DNA of 64,000 nucleotides from Moduliflexus sp964602655 (GCA_964602655.1 CAZRSF010000004.1:61538-125537), one strand, 5' to 3'; positions 44,635-53,380 are shown, counted from the stretch's first letter. The notes: generated by a model from the letters alone, not told the origin. Numbers and translations are program-made.

Positions 44635-45084
44635 ATGGGAGATTATCTTGTGACTGTTTTGAGTAAACTGTTCGGCCAGAATGAATTTCTGTTTCGAGAA
44701 AGCGTGTTGGGATTTTTAGGGTGGTTAAATGTACTCTTCGCGCTTGCCGCAGCGTCATTATTTACGCTCAGGCGTATCAATAAACACTGGTTTTCCAACA
44801 AAAACGCGACGCTCAAAAACCTGTTGAAACCGTTAAGCAAAGCGCATCCGTATCTCGGCGCGGCACTATTGATTTTTGCCTACCTGCACGGCGATATTGC
44901 GCTTGGAACGATTTTCAAAATCCATACCGGGCCATTGACATGGTGGATTATATTGGTCATGATGCTGGTGGCCTTGATCGGGAAGAAATATAAAGTCAAA
45001 AACTGGCTTCCCGCTCATCGAATCTTGGCTGGCGTATTATTTGTCGCGATTTTTCTGCATCTTTTTTTCAGAAATATCCTTTGA
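44635..45084 (+). CDS. Small integral membrane protein, possible b-type heme protein
   Basis: 149 residues with about four membrane helices. His residues lie at KAHPYLGAALLIFAYLHGD, FKIHTGPLTWW, LPAHRILAG and FLHLFF; His pairs spaced across helices can bind heme, as in ferric-reductase-like or cytochrome b561-like domains. That is an inference from spacing; the family is not recognised with certainty. AAAAGGAG precedes the ATG and it follows the chemoreceptor by 12 bases, so they are cotranscribed. A perfect palindrome at 45098 lies just after its stop. Confidence 0.6.
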   Translation: MGDYLVTVLSKLFGQNEFLFRESVLGFLGWLNVLFALAAASLFTLRRINKHWFSNKNATLKNLLKPLSKAHPYLGAALLIFAYLHGDIALGTIFKIHTGPLTWWIILVMMLVALIGKKYKVKNWLPAHRILAGVLFVAIFLHLFFRNIL

Positions 45085-45097
45085 CGAGGGCGACATT

Positions 45098-45138
45098 GGT
45101 CAGAACTCCGAGGTCTTTAAGACCTCGGAGTTCTGACC
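45098..45138. terminator. Bidirectional palindrome between convergent genes
   Basis: 20-nt arms 45098-45117 and 45119-45138 (GGTCAGAACTCCGAGGTCTT and complement). It lies between the plus-strand membrane gene ending at 45084 and the minus-strand OmpA-like gene ending at 45142, the ideal site to end both transcripts. No T-tract. Palindromes of this sequence also occur in other environmental genomes I recall. Confidence 0.8.
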
Positions 45139-45141
45139 AGG

Positions 45142-45717
45142 TTATTCGATGCGTATGAATTCGACACGCCTGTTTTGTGCGCGCATTTCCGCATCCGCAT
45201 TATCGGAAAGCGGCTGCTGTTCGCCATATCCGTGAGTGAGCAGGCGATCCGAACGAATGGCGCATCGCTCTGATAGAAAACGTTTGACCGCTTCAGCCCT
45301 GCGTTGCGACAGCGTCAGATTATACTCGTCCGATCCGATATTATCGGTATGTCCGGCCACGACCAATTGAATATCAGGCAACTGCTCAAGCAGCGTCGTC
45401 GCTAAATTTTCTAAAATCGGATACGATTCGGGCTTGATTCGATCTGAATCGAAATCAAACAGAATCAACGAGCGCGCCGTCGGATTTTCGGTCAGTTTTT
45501 TGTAATCTTCGACAATCGCCCCAGGTCCTTTGACCGCCTTTAGCCCTTTGGTTTTCAGGCGTTTGGTTTGCGCCGGCTGCTTCAACACGTCCAAGAAATC
45601 GTCCGGCGATGCCTGAAATGTCGGCGGCGTATTCTCTGCGCTAATGGCGAATCCGGCCATTACGCCGAATGCGGCAACCGTTGTCAAAAAAATGCGAAGT
45701 CCTCGTAATCTTCTCAT
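45142..45717 (-). CDS. OmpA-like peptidoglycan-binding protein
   Basis: 191 residues. A signal peptide (LRIFLTTVAAFGVMAGFAIS, then AENT) predicts export. The C-terminal domain has SLILFDFDSDRIKPESYPIL, VVAGHTDNIGSDEYNLTLSQ, RRAEAVKRFL and HGYGEQQPLSDN followed by QNRRVEFIRIE, matching OmpA-type peptidoglycan binding (Asp and Arg for diaminopimelate). The short N-terminal part (30-75) has no known domain. It is the last gene of a minus-strand set with two DUF4384 proteins and the nSTAND-WD40 gene, so its likely role is to tether that system to the cell wall. Confidence 0.9.
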   Translation of the reverse strand: MRRLRGLRIFLTTVAAFGVMAGFAISAENTPPTFQASPDDFLDVLKQPAQTKRLKTKGLKAVKGPGAIVEDYKKLTENPTARSLILFDFDSDRIKPESYPILENLATTLLEQLPDIQLVVAGHTDNIGSDEYNLTLSQRRAEAVKRFLSERCAIRSDRLLTHGYGEQQPLSDNADAEMRAQNRRVEFIRIE

Positions 45718-45750
45718 GCTCTTCCTCCTTATGTTGACCTGTCATCTGCG

Positions 45751-46803
45751 TTATTTATGCATGAACGTTAACGTGTAAAGACATGCCTGCCCTTCTTCCT
45801 GACAACTACCGAGCAGATAGCGCCGTAAGGCCGAAAATTCGTCTCCGCTGCCGCTTTGGCTCGACGCCTGATGTTTCGAGGGCGCATCTTCCGTGATGGA
45901 GGCGACCCCTTTCAGCGCATTCAGCGATTTGACGAATTTCGCCTGTGCGACGCGCATATCTGACGGCGCACCTTGATTTTGCACTTCCTGGACGCGCTGA
46001 TAGAGGCGCTCTAATTCCGGATCAGGCTGAGGCAGGGCTAAAAAGAAAATTTGTTCTTTCCCAACCTGCTGATCCAGCGCGAATGACTTCTCTTTGGCGG
46101 GAACATAATACAATTCTCCCGCCCGCACCGGATTTTGCAGGTTGACTGGCACGCCGCGGAAATGATCGAGCGGAAATAAACAGAAAATTTTATTCGACGA
46201 ATCCATCTGAAAAATGTAGATATATTGTTCGCTCGGTGCGCGGAACAATATTTTGTATTTATCGCCGGATCGCAAGGTGGCGCCTTCCTGAATGATCTCA
46301 TTGGTGGCGACATTCAAGGGCGCAATTTTGAATTTACCAGACGGCGCAGGCGTTTCGCCGCCGGACGAAGCGGTCTGAGATGTTTGTGCCGGCGTCGAAT
46401 TCGACGGCTGTCGCGACGCGTGTACCGCCTGCCGCAATGTCGCCACATCGCGCTGAAAATCGGGCGATGCGGCTGACACTGCCGGATGGCTGGCGACACG
46501 GCGCAGCGTATCCAGAAGATACCTGAACGCCTCATAGGTTGCCGGTGATGGACACTGGTTTTTTTGGCGCAAATCCGACAGAACGCCTTCTAAGTTATCA
46601 ATACTGGCTTGATAAGACGAAATTTCCGCGCCGGTTGCCCCCTCGCGCAACGCGCTGGCGACAAGCTCATCCGCGACTTCGAACACGACCTCCTCGAAAT
46701 ACTGCCAATCCTGCGAGGCCGCGTCTATTCTGAGACAGCTTGCAATGCTCCCCCAGACGATGAGTCCAAGTATGACAATTCGTAAGCGGTGCTGCATGTT
46801 CAT
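45751..46803 (-). CDS. Secreted DUF4384-domain protein
   Basis: 350 residues. A signal-peptide-like start (LRIVILGLIVWGSIASC; the Cys might even be a lipobox, though the fit is poor). A helical part (about 35-135) is followed by a Ser/Thr/Pro linker, then a DUF4384-like domain: EGATLRSGDKYKILFRAPSE, QYIYIFQMDSSNKIFCLFPL. DUF4384 is a small beta domain often fused to or near caspase-like and other conflict or signalling proteins; its ligand is unknown. C-terminal SCQEEGQACLYTLTFMHK has a Cys pair. It lies between the OmpA-like gene (34 bases) and the DUF4384-OmpA gene (27 bases), so they form an operon. Confidence 0.8.
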   Translation of the reverse strand: MNMQHRLRIVILGLIVWGSIASCLRIDAASQDWQYFEEVVFEVADELVASALREGATGAEISSYQASIDNLEGVLSDLRQKNQCPSPATYEAFRYLLDTLRRVASHPAVSAASPDFQRDVATLRQAVHASRQPSNSTPAQTSQTASSGGETPAPSGKFKIAPLNVATNEIIQEGATLRSGDKYKILFRAPSEQYIYIFQMDSSNKIFCLFPLDHFRGVPVNLQNPVRAGELYYVPAKEKSFALDQQVGKEQIFFLALPQPDPELERLYQRVQEVQNQGAPSDMRVAQAKFVKSLNALKGVASITEDAPSKHQASSQSGSGDEFSALRRYLLGSCQEEGQACLYTLTFMHK

Positions 46804-46829
46804 ACGTTCTCCCCCCTTATCAGTGAAGT

Positions 46830-47915
46830 TTATCGAATCCGAATCAACTCGATTCGGTTGTTCAGTTTGCGCGCTTCCGCTTGGTCAGAGGCCGCGAACG
46901 GCTTCTGATTGCCATACGGTTTGACGAGAAGGCGGTCTTCGTCAATCTGAAAATGTGTCAGAAAAAAACGTTTGACCGCGTTCGCCCGTTGCCGCGACAA
47001 TTCTATTGCGCCTTGTTCATCGGTCATTTCATCCGCATGGGCGGCAATAACCACGACGCTTTCATTGGCAGCGGCCTGAAGCGCCTCGCCGTATTCATAT
47101 AACGCCGGATATGATTCCTGAAAGATAGTCGCTGATTGCGCGTGAAACAAATCAAAAAAACGCACGACAGGCATCTCGTCCAGCAGATCGTTGTGCTGCA
47201 CTCCTTTGAGTCCATCACGAGGAAGGTTTGCCATGATGTCATGCGGCTCAAGCTGTTTCTGTAAGTTCATGCTGAACACGCGCCGAATTTCCTCGGCCAT
47301 TTCCGGAGTATCCAACGACAAAACAGTCTCCCGATCAAGGTTGACAATCGGAGCGATTGAAGAAAGACTCGATGCTCGAATCAAGCTCACGAATTGCCTC
47401 CGGGCGATTTCCCCGCGCAGAGGATTCGTTCCCGATTGCTTCTGCAAATATTCCTGATATGTTTCTTCAAGTCTGATTTCCTGAACTGGCGACGCAAGAA
47501 AATAAATTTGGCGCATCGGAGAAGACACGCCAACCGTCAACGGCATGTCCTCCGCCGGAAGATAATACGTGATGCCGCCTTGAACCGGGTTGCGGCGTTC
47601 GTTCTGCGGGAAAAGCTGCGTGACATAATCGTCGGCCTCGACTTGAAAAATATACACAAAACAGCGTTGCTGCGGACGAAACACGATGCCGTACCGATCC
47701 CCGTCGCGCAGCAAACTGCCGTTCGTCATCGGCGTGATCGTTCCCTGATTTCCCTGGCGATAGACATAATAAATTTCGATGGGCAGCGCCGTCTGATCTC
47801 CAACCATCACTGGTTGTAATGTTCGGACATCCCAACGGGCGTCTGCCGAAACGGTATTCGAAAGAAATAGTATGATCGCAACCATACACGGCCACATCAG
47901 GTATTTGGGTTTCAT
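46830..47915 (-). CDS. Secreted DUF4384 plus OmpA-like protein
   Basis: 361 residues. A signal peptide (CMVAIILFLSNTVSA) leads into a DUF4384 domain (GSLLRDGDRYGIVFRPQQRC, FVYIFQVEADDYVTQLFPQN). The C-terminus is an OmpA-like domain (VVVIAAHADEMTDEQGAIEL, SRQRANAVKRFFLTHF, VKPYGNQKPFAAS, NNRIELIRIR). It thus unites in one chain the two domains that are separate in the next two genes. The middle (about 160-240) is helical and unknown. It probably links a sensor or ligand-binding domain to peptidoglycan in the periplasm. Just upstream is the nSTAND-WD40 gene, with a palindrome between. Confidence 0.88.
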   Translation of the reverse strand: MKPKYLMWPCMVAIILFLSNTVSADARWDVRTLQPVMVGDQTALPIEIYYVYRQGNQGTITPMTNGSLLRDGDRYGIVFRPQQRCFVYIFQVEADDYVTQLFPQNERRNPVQGGITYYLPAEDMPLTVGVSSPMRQIYFLASPVQEIRLEETYQEYLQKQSGTNPLRGEIARRQFVSLIRASSLSSIAPIVNLDRETVLSLDTPEMAEEIRRVFSMNLQKQLEPHDIMANLPRDGLKGVQHNDLLDEMPVVRFFDLFHAQSATIFQESYPALYEYGEALQAAANESVVVIAAHADEMTDEQGAIELSRQRANAVKRFFLTHFQIDEDRLLVKPYGNQKPFAASDQAEARKLNNRIELIRIR

Positions 47916-47959
47916 GGCATTTGTTCTCCCCTCAAAATACGATTTTCATGCGTTGCGGT

Positions 47960-47987
47960 GTAAGCCGAAACTATAGTTTCGACTTAC
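47960..47987. repeat. Palindrome, GTAAGCCGAAACT family, containing a stop codon
   Basis: 13-nt arms 47960-47972 and 47975-47987 with one mismatch, preceded by GTTGCGG as at 30251-30262. Its right arm contains the stop codon of the nSTAND-WD40 gene (TAA at 47984-47986, minus strand). Confidence 0.85.
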
Positions 47988-50900
47988 ATGTCCCGGCAAA
48001 TCCGGCGATGTTCGTCATGCGACGGCGATTGATCAGCCACAAGCGCGTCACGAATCCACTCACAGCCGAAGGCGATAATGTCGTTCGCCGATGTCGCCTG
48101 GCTTGACGCGGTCGTCATCTTCCACACTCGCACCGTGCGGTCCCATCCGCCGGACAACAGTTCGCCGCGATCTTCTGCGAATTGCGCGGCATACACGGCG
48201 TCGGCATGACCGGCCAATACGGCAACGGCTTTTGCGTCAGGAAGCGTCCAGAGTTTCAAGGTTTTATCGCCCCCGCCGGAAAGCAGCAGCGTTCCATCTG
48301 CGTTGATGTCCAACGCTCCGACGAATTCGGCGTGCGCCTGAAAGCGTTGCGCCACAGTTCCGTCAGCGAGGTTCCGGAGCGCAATCATGCCGTTATCGAG
48401 TCCGATGGCAAGCGCGGCGTCGTTTCGGAAGAATTTCACGCGCTGAATGCCTCCTGATGGTTCTTGAAATGTCGCGTGTCGTTGTCCGGTCGCTGTGACC
48501 CAAACAGCAATGCTGCCATCCCCGCCGCCCGTCGCGAATAATGCCCCATCGGCGCTGAAGGCGACCGCCAGCGCGGACGTCGTATGCGCGCGCAGGAGAA
48601 GCGGAGGCTGCGCTGGCGGAGCGCGAAGATTCCAGAGCGCCACGCTGCCGTCTTCCCCGGCAGACGCAAGCAGGCGTTCTTTCGGATGAAACGCGATTTG
48701 ATGCGCTGGCCCGTTATGAAGAGACTGGCTGAACAGCGGCGCGTCATTGTTCGTTTCCCAGATCATCACAGTTCCTTCCGACGTTCCCGCGGCAAACAAT
48801 TCGCCATCCGGCGAAAAGGCGACGCTTAACACCATGCCCGCAGGCGCGCGGAACGTTCGCTCGATCCGCCAATCGCGAAGATTGACGAGGTGAATCACTC
48901 CGTCCGCGTCTCCCGAAAGAAGGCGCTGCGTCGCCGGATGATACGCGATTGTCGTCACAGAAGCCTGATGATGCTCCAAACGAACGCGTTCGCGGATATG
49001 ATGCAAAATTTCGTCGAATTTTGTAAAGATCATTGTGCGAACATCTTCATCAAGGCGAAAGGTTTCAACCATATTGGCCGCTTTGATCATTGCCATGACC
49101 GCCTCAAGATCGTCATGCGAGAGATACAGCGCCATGGCCGAAGCGCTTAACGCTTCGAACGTTTTTTCCTCGGCAATCTCGCGCTGCGCGATGGCTGTCA
49201 GGCGCTGGCGTTCCGCATTGCGCCAGAGCCAGCCGAAAATGCCGGCCAGCGCAACCGCGCCGACCATGAACAGCGTTCTGCCGAGCCGTTTTTTCCGTTG
49301 GGCGGCATTGCGCTGCCGCGCGCTGGCAAGAATAAAAGCGCGTTCACGCTCGCCAAGGTCGTTTCCGCGACGCGCAAGCCAATCTTCGGCGTCGAGCAGC
49401 GGAGTCCCATGCAAGAACGAATAGGCGCGATTCGAAATCGCATCCGAAGGCGGCATGACGGAACGCAGCCGTTCCTGCCAGACGCGAAATTCGCGGTCGC
49501 GTTCCATCCAGTCGCGCAAACGCTGCCATCTGGCGAGGAGCGCTTCATGAACGACTTCGACCGTTTTTTCGCTTGCGTCGCCTTTCGCGCGATTCGTGAC
49601 TAACAGACGCGCGTCGGCCAACTTTGCGACGACCGGCCAGTTCGCGCGTCCGATGTCGGCGGGCGCGGCGATACGGCGCGTGTCTTCCGTGCCCTGACCG
49701 GGCTGCACCAATTGCAGAAAAATGTTTTGCGCCGCCGTTTGTTCTTCTGATGATAACGCATGATAGATACGTTCCGCATATTGCGCCAACGCCTGTTCGA
49801 CGCCGCCGATCCGGTCGTAAGCGGCATGAGTCAGCATGGCTCGCGACGGCGAGGCATGCTCCGAAAGGTCGGCTTGCTGCCGCCACATTTCCGTCAATGC
49901 GAATTCTAACAGCGGCAAATTGCCGGAATGCGTCCCGACGGCGTCGAGGATGCGGTCTGTCAAACGCTCTTCTAATGCGACGCCGAATGCCTGCGCCGGT
50001 TTTTCAATAGTTTCGCGCAGTTCGTCGCGCCCCATCGCGCCGAGCCAGACACTCCGGTCTTGCGCGAGTCGCGCAAACGTAGCATCGTTCAAAGCCTTTC
50101 CTAAAAAATCCGCGCGCATCGTCAACAGGCAATGCGCCGACGTTTGCGGCTGCATCAGGCTCGACAACTCATCGAGAAACCGGCGGCGCAGTTCGTCATC
50201 GCAACAGAGCGTGTAGAGTTCCTCGAATTGATCGATGATCAGCAAGACCGGCGTCTGCGGATATTGGGCGGCGATTCGGCGAAATGCATCATCGAATCCG
50301 AACGCGCCTTCTTGCTCGATGAATTCGATATCCTCCGCATTCGGCGATAACAGGCGGGCAAATGCGGCGGCAGCCGACAAAAACGGGTTGACATTCGGGC
50401 GAAACGCAATGACATGCCACGTTGCGTCGTGACGCAGGCGCGGAATGACGCCGGCATAGACGATAGATGATTTGCCCGTGCCCGACGCGCCAAGCAGGGC
50501 GGCGAAACGTTTCGTGCGAAGAACTTCGATAATGCGTTCGATTTCGCGGTCGCGTCCGAAAAACAGGTCGGCGTCAGCTTCTTGAAAGGCGGAAAGACCG
50601 CGATACGGCGATTGCATGGGAAACGCGGCGGCTTGCGCATATCCCGGCGCGTCGAAAAGCAATTCAATCAGTTCAGAAAGTTCATGTCCCAAGATTTTCA
50701 GGATTGTTTTTCGGCCAGAAGACAGCGTCGCGCCATGCGCTCTAAACTGTTTGAGCGATTGCGCTGTGATATTCGCGTTCCGTAATAACGCGTCGTGACG
50801 GGGCTGAATATTCGCGTCAGGCAGCAAAAACAGCGCGTCTGGCTGGTCGTCCGCCAAAAACGCCTGTAATTTGAGATCGAAGCCGTCAGGTTTGACAGCG

Positions 50901-51256
50901 GAGAGAAACGGATGCATTCCATCTGCAAATTCCAGACTGCCGGTACACCAGATATCGCCGGAAATTTGAGGCAGCGCCACCTGTCGCGAGCGGCTGATCA
51001 AGCCGAGCAGATAGGCGAAATCCTGCGAATCTCCGAAAAACGCCTGTCCACCGTCGTCTCGCTCGTATAAAATGCGCTCGGATTCTCTGGATTCCGGGGC
51101 TAACAGCGAGGCCGCCGTCGTGACTTTCGTCAGGTTTCCGATCTGCGGTTCCGCGACATGATAGCCGTCGAGCGGCGCGTCGAGCGCGATAAACCGTCCG
51201 CATCCGAGAAATTTCGTTTCTCTCGTTTTCGCGTTCGGATAGGCAAAATGCGTCAT
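47984..51256 (-). CDS. Lon-protease-like/nSTAND NTPase/WD40 membrane protein
   Basis: 1090 residues in four parts. The first (about 1-200) resembles the Lon proteolytic domain: FFGDSQDFAYLLGLISRS with a Ser near residue 73, then IWCTGSLEFADGMHPFLSAV and DGFDLKLQAFL; the Lys expected in Lon's GLKEKL position reads Asp here, so activity is doubtful. The second (about 215-560) is an nSTAND ATPase with SPYRGLSAFQEADADLFFGR, Walker A LLGASGTGKSSIVYAGV (about 255) and Walker B LLIIDQFEELYTL. A single membrane helix follows (about 664). The last 330 residues form about six or seven WD40 repeats (VLSVAFSPDGELFAAGTSEG and similar). nSTAND-WD40 proteins sense a trigger, oligomerise and activate an effector. 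Overlaps the upstream unknown gene by 4 nt. The C-terminal tail is Cys-containing. Confidence 0.85.
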   Translation of the reverse strand: MTHFAYPNAKTRETKFLGCGRFIALDAPLDGYHVAEPQIGNLTKVTTAASLLAPESRESERILYERDDGGQAFFGDSQDFAYLLGLISRSRQVALPQISGDIWCTGSLEFADGMHPFLSAVKPDGFDLKLQAFLADDQPDALFLLPDANIQPRHDALLRNANITAQSLKQFRAHGATLSSGRKTILKILGHELSELIELLFDAPGYAQAAAFPMQSPYRGLSAFQEADADLFFGRDREIERIIEVLRTKRFAALLGASGTGKSSIVYAGVIPRLRHDATWHVIAFRPNVNPFLSAAAAFARLLSPNAEDIEFIEQEGAFGFDDAFRRIAAQYPQTPVLLIIDQFEELYTLCCDDELRRRFLDELSSLMQPQTSAHCLLTMRADFLGKALNDATFARLAQDRSVWLGAMGRDELRETIEKPAQAFGVALEERLTDRILDAVGTHSGNLPLLEFALTEMWRQQADLSEHASPSRAMLTHAAYDRIGGVEQALAQYAERIYHALSSEEQTAAQNIFLQLVQPGQGTEDTRRIAAPADIGRANWPVVAKLADARLLVTNRAKGDASEKTVEVVHEALLARWQRLRDWMERDREFRVWQERLRSVMPPSDAISNRAYSFLHGTPLLDAEDWLARRGNDLGERERAFILASARQRNAAQRKKRLGRTLFMVGAVALAGIFGWLWRNAERQRLTAIAQREIAEEKTFEALSASAMALYLSHDDLEAVMAMIKAANMVETFRLDEDVRTMIFTKFDEILHHIRERVRLEHHQASVTTIAYHPATQRLLSGDADGVIHLVNLRDWRIERTFRAPAGMVLSVAFSPDGELFAAGTSEGTVMIWETNNDAPLFSQSLHNGPAHQIAFHPKERLLASAGEDGSVALWNLRAPPAQPPLLLRAHTTSALAVAFSADGALFATGGGDGSIAVWVTATGQRHATFQEPSGGIQRVKFFRNDAALAIGLDNGMIALRNLADGTVAQRFQAHAEFVGALDINADGTLLLSGGGDKTLKLWTLPDAKAVAVLAGHADAVYAAQFAEDRGELLSGGWDRTVRVWKMTTASSQATSANDIIAFGCEWIRDALVADQSPSHDEHRRICRDM

Positions 51257-51828
51257 GCGCTCGCGTCTCGCAGAATCAGGGAAATCGCCCAGGGGTCTGA
51301 CGACGGATCGAAGCCGAGATCATCTTTTGTCAGCGTCTCTTCCCCGCAGAGGCTTGTGCCGAGGCAAATCTCGGAGCGGATCGCTTGCGATTCCGGATCG
51401 ATAAAGCGGGCGACCAACCGGCTTCGGCTTTCTAATGAGGCTTCCCACGACACTTTTAAGAAGGCCGGGGTCGCGGCATACGCCGGTTTCCATTCGCAGG
51501 TCATGACGATTTTACCATGTTCCGACTGAAAGGTATATTCCTGCTTCGGGATATCATCCGCCGTGACCGCCTGCCCTGCCCAGAGCGGCTGCCAGATCGG
51601 GCTGATCCATTGCGTCACGCGATCCAAGACGCGGTGAATTTTGGCGGTCAGAATCGTTTGCGCTAATTTGCCGTGAAAGCCTTCGACATCTGCGCCGAGC
51701 GCGCGAAGGTCGCTACGAATCTCATTTATCGGCGTCACGTCATCCACTCTGGCGGAAAAATCGTTGAGCCAGCGGCGAGCGCGTTGTTGCTGTGTAGTCT
51801 GGGTTGCGTGTGTCATCATATTCACCAT
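51253..51828 (-). CDS. Unknown protein coupled to the nSTAND-WD40 gene
   Basis: 191 residues, not recognised. The front half is helical (RARRWLNDFSARVDDVTPIN, TAKIHRVLDRVTQWISPIWQ) and the back half has beta strands and a Trp-rich core (FQSEHGKIVMTCEWKPAYAA, FLKVSWEASLE). No signal peptide or membrane helix. The stop overlaps the nSTAND start by 4 nt, so the two are translated together and probably interact: it is a candidate adaptor or sensor for the NTPase. Two start choices exist, ATG 51828 or 51816; neither has a strong ribosome binding site. A palindromic element lies immediately upstream. Confidence 0.7.
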   Translation of the reverse strand: MVNMMTHATQTTQQQRARRWLNDFSARVDDVTPINEIRSDLRALGADVEGFHGKLAQTILTAKIHRVLDRVTQWISPIWQPLWAGQAVTADDIPKQEYTFQSEHGKIVMTCEWKPAYAATPAFLKVSWEASLESRSRLVARFIDPESQAIRSEICLGTSLCGEETLTKDDLGFDPSSDPWAISLILRDASA

Positions 51829-51830
51829 AA

Positions 51831-51924
51831 TATAGCATTATGCGGAAGCATTGACTCCGTGAGAACCCTGCCAGGGTTTAAAACCCTGGCAGGGTTGGAT
51901 TCAATCCTCATGAATAATGCTATA
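51831..51924. repeat. Palindromic element with outer TATAGCATTAT ends
   Basis: Outer arms begin TATAGCATTAT at 51831 and end with its complement at 51914-51924, and the following bases (GCATTGA, GGATTGA) also match imperfectly. The core is a separate perfect palindrome, 51864-51879 and 51881-51896 (AACCCTGCCAGGGTTT and complement). The same outer end, with a different core, occurs at 63897. Confidence 0.85.
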
Positions 51925-51940
51925 ATTGTTGCGCGGACGG

Positions 51941-52462
51941 TTAGACCAAACCCGCCAAGCGAGCTTTCAACCGTCTGTTGGCATTATATATTTCGGAAAG
52001 CGGCACGCCAAGCGCCGTCGCCATCTGCTGGGCTTTCATCGGCTCTTCTTCGGCGTGATCCAGCCGGTATTCCACCATGCGGAGCAGCAACGGATCGTCT
52101 TGCACCAGTTCCATGATTGCCGTCCGCAATGGGGATTCTTCGACAGGTCCCGCAGTGGCGTCAGGCATATATTCCAATATCTCGACCGGTTCGTTGACGA
52201 TGCCCTCTTTTCTCCAGGCCGCGTACAGGTGGCTGACTTTGCTGCGTACGATATTGAATAAGCAATGGACGACATCGAGATGCTCCACCGGACAATGACG
52301 TTTATCATCCAATAAATCCTGATACGCTTCCTGCAGCAGATCGTCCGCGTCCGGCGCGTCCGTCACCTTGCTTAATTGCACGGCGAATCGCTGCCAGAGG
52401 CGAAATCGCAGCCGGTCGATCTGTTCTGTTGTCAACTGTTCTAACGCGTTGACGATAGTCAT
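51941..52462 (-). CDS. Sigma-factor-like protein (ECF type)
   Basis: 173 residues from ATG 52462, with AAGGAG upstream. RLWQRFAVQLSKVTDAPDAD and DLLQEAYQDLLDD resemble sigma region 2, and the C-terminus (ATALGVPLSEIYNANRRLKA) resembles the helix-turn-helix of region 4. The middle has no clear linker. Such small sigma factors direct RNA polymerase to a stress or envelope regulon. It lies just upstream of the unknown/nSTAND pair, separated by a palindrome, and beside the divergent start of the surface-protein genes, so it may control both. A classical anti-sigma gene is not nearby; the FecR-domain protein at 57886 is a possible partner. Confidence 0.75.
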   Translation of the reverse strand: MTIVNALEQLTTEQIDRLRFRLWQRFAVQLSKVTDAPDADDLLQEAYQDLLDDKRHCPVEHLDVVHCLFNIVRSKVSHLYAAWRKEGIVNEPVEILEYMPDATAGPVEESPLRTAIMELVQDDPLLLRMVEYRLDHAEEEPMKAQQMATALGVPLSEIYNANRRLKARLAGLV

Positions 52463-52799
52463 GATGTGCGACTCCTTCTTAATAATATAGACCCGCAGTG
52501 TTCCGATTTTCGCGGTCGGCTGAATTATTTTTTTTCGACCGCAAAAAACGTAAAATATTCGGCTTGTTATGAATGAGGGCGACGAACGATGACACAACGG
52601 CGGCGCAAAACAAAAAAAATAAAAAAATTTGACGCCACCGCAAAAAATTCGAATTCGTCGGCATACAATAGCGAGAGCGAAAAAAAGTCAAACAGAATCA
52701 CAAAGAAAAACTTGACAGACACACACAACTACAAAACATCCTGTCCGATGTGATGCGCATGAACGATGCGCTTCACGCCGCCAAACAGGACACCGACCT
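52463..52799. other. Divergent control region between the sigma-like gene and the surface-protein cluster
   Basis: A 337-base A+T-rich gap, with no supported gene, that must hold promoters in both directions. TTGACA at 52712-52717 is a possible -35 for the plus-strand genes. A hairpin near the plus-strand start is listed separately. Confidence 0.6.
52739..52790 (+). promoter_or_regulatory. Stem-loop in the leader of the first surface-protein gene
   Basis: Inner arms 52750-52760 and 52766-52776 (one mismatch) and outer TCCTGT/ACAGGA (52739-52744, 52785-52790) form an interrupted stem ending 10 bases before ATG 52800. It overlaps the AGGA that would bind the ribosome, so it could control translation. 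Confidence 0.5.
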
Positions 52800-53360
52800 A
52801 TGCGTAAAGTTACAATGATGCTGGTAGCCGCTTCGATGTTCACGATGACGATGACCTCTTTTGCGTTTGCGGAAGACGGCCTCCTTTCCGATGTCAAGGA
52901 CGTTTTATCCGACGGCGTGGAAATCGTCAGCAATGTCGCCGACATTACGGATACAGTTGACAGCGTGATGGATGTGGGCGCAGACGCTGGAAAAAATTTG
53001 CTGAATGACGGCTCAGAATGGCTGGGAAATAAGATGAATGGCGGCAGCGTGGAGATTGACAGCCTGCTGGTCACGTCAGAAAATAAGGTGAACGGCACCA
53101 TCAAAGCGGAAGATCAATCAATCATCGGCATCGGCGACGTGGAATTGCAAAATGCCAAAATCAGCACAGTGCTAATTGATAGCAACAACACACTGCAAAG
53201 CGTCGAAGCGAAAGACAAATCCGAAGTGCTGGTCGGCAGTGTGCATTTGAAAAATTACAAAGGCAATAAAGTGTTAGTCAAAACGGATAATACGGTGACT
53301 GGCAAGATTACCGCAAAAAACAAATCGAAAGTCCATGTCGGTTCGGTCACTGCCCGCTAA
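52800..53360 (+). CDS. Small secreted repeat protein, candidate fibre or adhesin subunit
   Basis: 186 residues. A signal peptide (MMLVAASMFTMTMTSFAFA) precedes a short helical stretch and then a beta-rich Asn/Ser/Lys/Val region with a repeated pattern: VNGTIKAEDQSIIGIGDVEL, SVEAKDKSEVLVGSVHL, VTGKITAKNKSKVHVGSVTA. Each unit looks like two or three strands. Such repeats suit a beta-solenoid or amyloid-like fold. It is the first of three genes with another repeat protein and a CsgG-like lipoprotein, the layout of curli or holdfast-anchor (hfa) clusters. An intrinsic terminator separates it from the next gene, suggesting it is the more abundant subunit. Confidence 0.7.
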   Translation: MRKVTMMLVAASMFTMTMTSFAFAEDGLLSDVKDVLSDGVEIVSNVADITDTVDSVMDVGADAGKNLLNDGSEWLGNKMNGGSVEIDSLLVTSENKVNGTIKAEDQSIIGIGDVELQNAKISTVLIDSNNTLQSVEAKDKSEVLVGSVHLKNYKGNKVLVKTDNTVTGKITAKNKSKVHVGSVTAR

Positions 53361-53380
53361 TGCGCAAGGCCGGAGATAAT

